Below are positions 62,384 through 64,000 of a stretch of 64,000 nucleotides of DNA, piece after piece. The stretch's first letter is position 1. Every line of letters begins with the position of its first letter. The position numbers and the translations under genes were made by a program. The DNA is from Actinomadura sp. DC4 (GTDB taxonomy: Bacteria > Actinomycetota > Actinomycetes > Streptosporangiales > Streptosporangiaceae), in the NCBI RefSeq assembly GCF_030406325.1, contig NZ_JAUEQY010000019.1, forward strand, positions 124,001-188,000. Reading direction: 5' to 3'. The notes under the pieces are model-generated. The model was not told the DNA's origin. It saw only the letters and a program-made list of their open reading frames with translations, and made no database searches.

Positions 62384-62412
62384 TTCCTACCATTGTCAAC
62401 ACAAACCAACAA
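62384..62412 (-). promoter_or_regulatory. Promoter of the sugar cluster
   Basis: On the minus strand TTGTTG (62412-62407) and TAGGAA (62389-62384) are spaced by 17 bases, as in a sigma-70-type promoter. The TGTCAACACA repeat lies between them, so its repressor would block polymerase. Confidence 0.5.
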
Positions 62413-62447
62413 GACTCGATTCGGTAACGCGTTTACCTGTGTTGACA
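62394..62447. promoter_or_regulatory. Inverted-repeat operator pair between DeoR and sugar genes
   Basis: TGTCAACACA (62394-62403) and its exact complement TGTGTTGACA (62438-62447) are 34 bases apart. Between them GGTAACGCGTTTACC (62423-62437) forms a second, near-perfect palindrome with a central CG, resembling a LacI-type operator. The outer pair is the likely DeoR-protein site, possibly bridged by a looped oligomer. Confidence 0.6.
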
Positions 62448-62503
62448 TATGTCGGTTCTGCGGGCACGCTGCACGCGGTGGCCGGTCGCCGAGAGGGGTG
62501 TCG

Positions 62504-63292
62504 ATGCTCGCCCAGCAACGGCAGCAGGCAATTTTGGACCTCGTCCAGCAGCACGGCGGCGTCCGTGTCGCGGACCTGGTGCGCGAGTTCAGCGTCTCGG
62601 ACATGACGATCCGCCGTGACCTGGAGGTTCTCGCCGACCGGGGACTGATCTCCAAGGTGCACGGCGGCGCGACCACGGTCGGCGCGGGCTCCACGGAGGA
62701 GCCCGGTTTCGCCGCCAAGTCGGTCCGGCAACGTCAGGAGAAAGAAGCCATCGCCCGCCGCGCCGCCCGGCTCGTACGGCCCGGTACGGCGGTCGCGGTC
62801 TCGGCCGGCACCACCACGTGGACGCTCGCCCACCATCTGACCGACGTTCCGGAGCTGACCGTTGTCACGAACTCCATCCAGATCGCCGATGTCTTCTACC
62901 GGGCGAGCCGGGCCGACCAGACGATCGTGCTCACGGGCGGCATCCGCACTCCCTCGGACGCGCTGGTCGGACCGGTCGCGGTCAACGCGATCCGGGCGCT
63001 CAACGTCGACCTGCTGCTGCTCGGCGTGCACGGCATGAGCACCCGCGCCGGCTTCACCACGCCGAACCTCATGGAGGCCGAGACCGACCGCGCCATGGTG
63101 GGCGCGGCGCGCCGCCTCGCCGTACTGGCCGACCACACCAAGTGGGGCACCGTCGGCCTCAGCACGATCGCCCGGCTCGGCGACGCCGACGTGCTCATCA
63201 CCGACTCGGGCCTGCCCGACGAGGTGCGCAAGCAGCTCGCCGAGGAGGTCGGGGAGCTGGTCACCGTGACCCCGGACGAGGCTGACGCGTGA
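62504..63292 (+). CDS. DeoR-family sugar-responsive repressor
   Basis: A 262-residue DeoR-type regulator. The N-terminal helix-turn-helix (residues 1-57) contains VRVADLVREFSVSDMTIRRDLEVL. The C-terminal DeoRC sensor domain has GTTTWTLAHHL and DLLLLGVHGMS. Such proteins respond to sugar phosphates. ATG 62504 has GAGAGGGG upstream. Its stop overlaps the galT start (GTGA), so it and galT form an operon; it probably also controls the divergent sugar cluster. Confidence 0.93.
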   Translation: MLAQQRQQAILDLVQQHGGVRVADLVREFSVSDMTIRRDLEVLADRGLISKVHGGATTVGAGSTEEPGFAAKSVRQRQEKEAIARRAARLVRPGTAVAVSAGTTTWTLAHHLTDVPELTVVTNSIQIADVFYRASRADQTIVLTGGIRTPSDALVGPVAVNAIRALNVDLLLLGVHGMSTRAGFTTPNLMEAETDRAMVGAARRLAVLADHTKWGTVGLSTIARLGDADVLITDSGLPDEVRKQLAEEVGELVTVTPDEADA

Positions 63293-64000
63293 AACGCACC
63301 GTGACCTGCCTGGCCGACGGCCGGGAGCTCATCTACTTCGACCGGCGGGAGGACGCCGACCGGTCCGCGCCCGACACCCGTACGCTGCCGCCGCCTCCGC
63401 AGGCCTCCGAACTGCGCCGCGACCGGCTGCTGGGCGAGTGGGTGACGATCGCCGCGCACCGCCAGGACCGCACGCACCTGCCACCGAGCGACCAGTGCCC
63501 GCTCTGCCCGTCCACCCCCGGCCGGCCCACCGAGATCCCGGCGGCCGACTACGAGGTGGCCGTCTTCGAGAACCGCTTCCCGTCCTACTCCGGCCGCGTG
63601 CCGGCCGACCTGGACGGCGTGGTCCCGGGGCTGGGCCGCTGCGAGGTGGTCTGCTTCTCCTCCGACCACGACGCGTCCTTCGCGACCCTGGACCCGGCGC
63701 AGGTCGGCACGGTCATGGAGGCATGGGCGGACCGTACGGCCGAGCTGTCCGCGCTGGACGGCGTCGCGCAGGTGTTCTGCTTCGAGAACCGCGGGGCCGA
63801 GATCGGCGTCACGCTCGCCCACCCGCACGGCCAGATCTACGCCTACCCGTTCGTCACGCCGCGCACCACGCGGATGCTGCAGGTCGCCCGCGCCCACCGC
63901 GAGGAGACCGGCCGCGACCTGTTCGCCGACGTGCTGGCCGCCGAGCGGGCGGCGGAGGTACGCGTCGTCGCCACGAACGAGCTGTGGACGGCGTTTGTGC
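63289..64000 (+). CDS. galT: Galactose-1-phosphate uridylyltransferase (cut by window edge)
   Basis: GalT exchanges UMP between UDP-glucose and galactose 1-phosphate in the Leloir pathway. The first 237 codons read from GTG 63289. LLGEWVTIAAHRQDR, the zinc-binding CPLC, VFENRFPSYSG and the active site LAHPHGQIYAYP with nucleophilic His are present. The start overlaps the DeoR stop codon. The C-terminus lies beyond the window; galK would be expected to follow. Confidence 0.94.
   Translation, partial: MKRTVTCLADGRELIYFDRREDADRSAPDTRTLPPPPQASELRRDRLLGEWVTIAAHRQDRTHLPPSDQCPLCPSTPGRPTEIPAADYEVAVFENRFPSYSGRVPADLDGVVPGLGRCEVVCFSSDHDASFATLDPAQVGTVMEAWADRTAELSALDGVAQVFCFENRGAEIGVTLAHPHGQIYAYPFVTPRTTRMLQVARAHREETGRDLFADVLAAERAAEVRVVATNELWTAFV

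Overview
This 64 kb window is a stretch of chromosome from a high-GC Gram-positive actinomycete. The evidence is roughly 70% GC, many GTG starts, DUF2469, DUF3515 and DUF177 housekeeping genes, a Zn-ribbon type L28, and a backbone gene order close to that of Streptosporangiales, Streptomyces and Mycobacterium. Streptosporangiales (Thermomonosporaceae-like) is a guess. No phage, IS element, CRISPR array, tRNA or rRNA was seen.

Layout. 1-2179 (-): rpsB-tsf-pyrH (pyrH cut by the window edge). 2455-9469 (+): an M23 peptidase, then rnhB-DUF2469-yraN-comM-dprA, with 1.6 kb of minisatellite DNA between comM and dprA. 9515-14925 (-): ffh-rpsP-KH-rimM-trmD-rplS-lepB. 15043-17393: a divergent MarR/cupin pair and a secreted protein of unknown function. 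17503-21535 (-): the nitrogen operon amtB-glnB-glnD. 21768-26587 (+): two tandem, paralogous, very large LuxR-type ATPase regulators. 26829-34084 (-): smc, two globin genes, a DivIVA-like gene and ftsY. 34513-39114 (-): a small coiled-coil protein, acylphosphatase, mutM, rnc, rpmF, DUF177, coaD and rsmD. 39142-43084: a TetR/MFS exporter pair with an operator array, a PH-like membrane protein, and a HEAT-repeat gene whose 3' end has been tandemly copied. 44025-48367: recG, a DAK/FakA-like gene and rpmB. 48744-53236: phosphoesterase, a frame-disrupted membrane protein, thiD, a CBM2-like anchored protein, thiL, a RAM-domain protein and a DUF3515 lipoprotein. 53238-64000: a sugar island with a GH65 phosphorylase, beta-phosphoglucomutase, CUT2 ABC transporter, secreted GH27 alpha-galactosidase, sugar-binding lipoprotein, and a divergent DeoR regulator overlapping galT.

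How it works together. Most of the window is core translation, secretion, DNA repair, chromosome segregation and cofactor machinery. The accessory layers are the two LuxR giants beside the nitrogen operon, the globin pair inserted between smc and ftsY, the TetR/MFS pair, and the galactoside island. In the island, extracellular GH27 should release galactose, the CUT2 system imports sugar, GalT feeds the Leloir pathway, and GH65 plus PgmB convert an alpha-glucoside to glucose 6-phosphate.

Most unusual points. The rnhB-dprA block is inverted relative to Mycobacterium tuberculosis, with minisatellite DNA splitting comM from dprA. thiL seems to start at AUC. The HEAT gene carries decayed tandem copies of its own 3' end. 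An inverted fragment of the DAK gene is flanked by 14-bp direct repeats. The gene downstream of thiD changes frame repeatedly. Terminator-like hairpins sit inside the last codons of both LuxR genes. No wholly new multi-gene system can be claimed from sequence alone; the galactoside/GH65 island and the minisatellite locus are the best candidates for follow-up.
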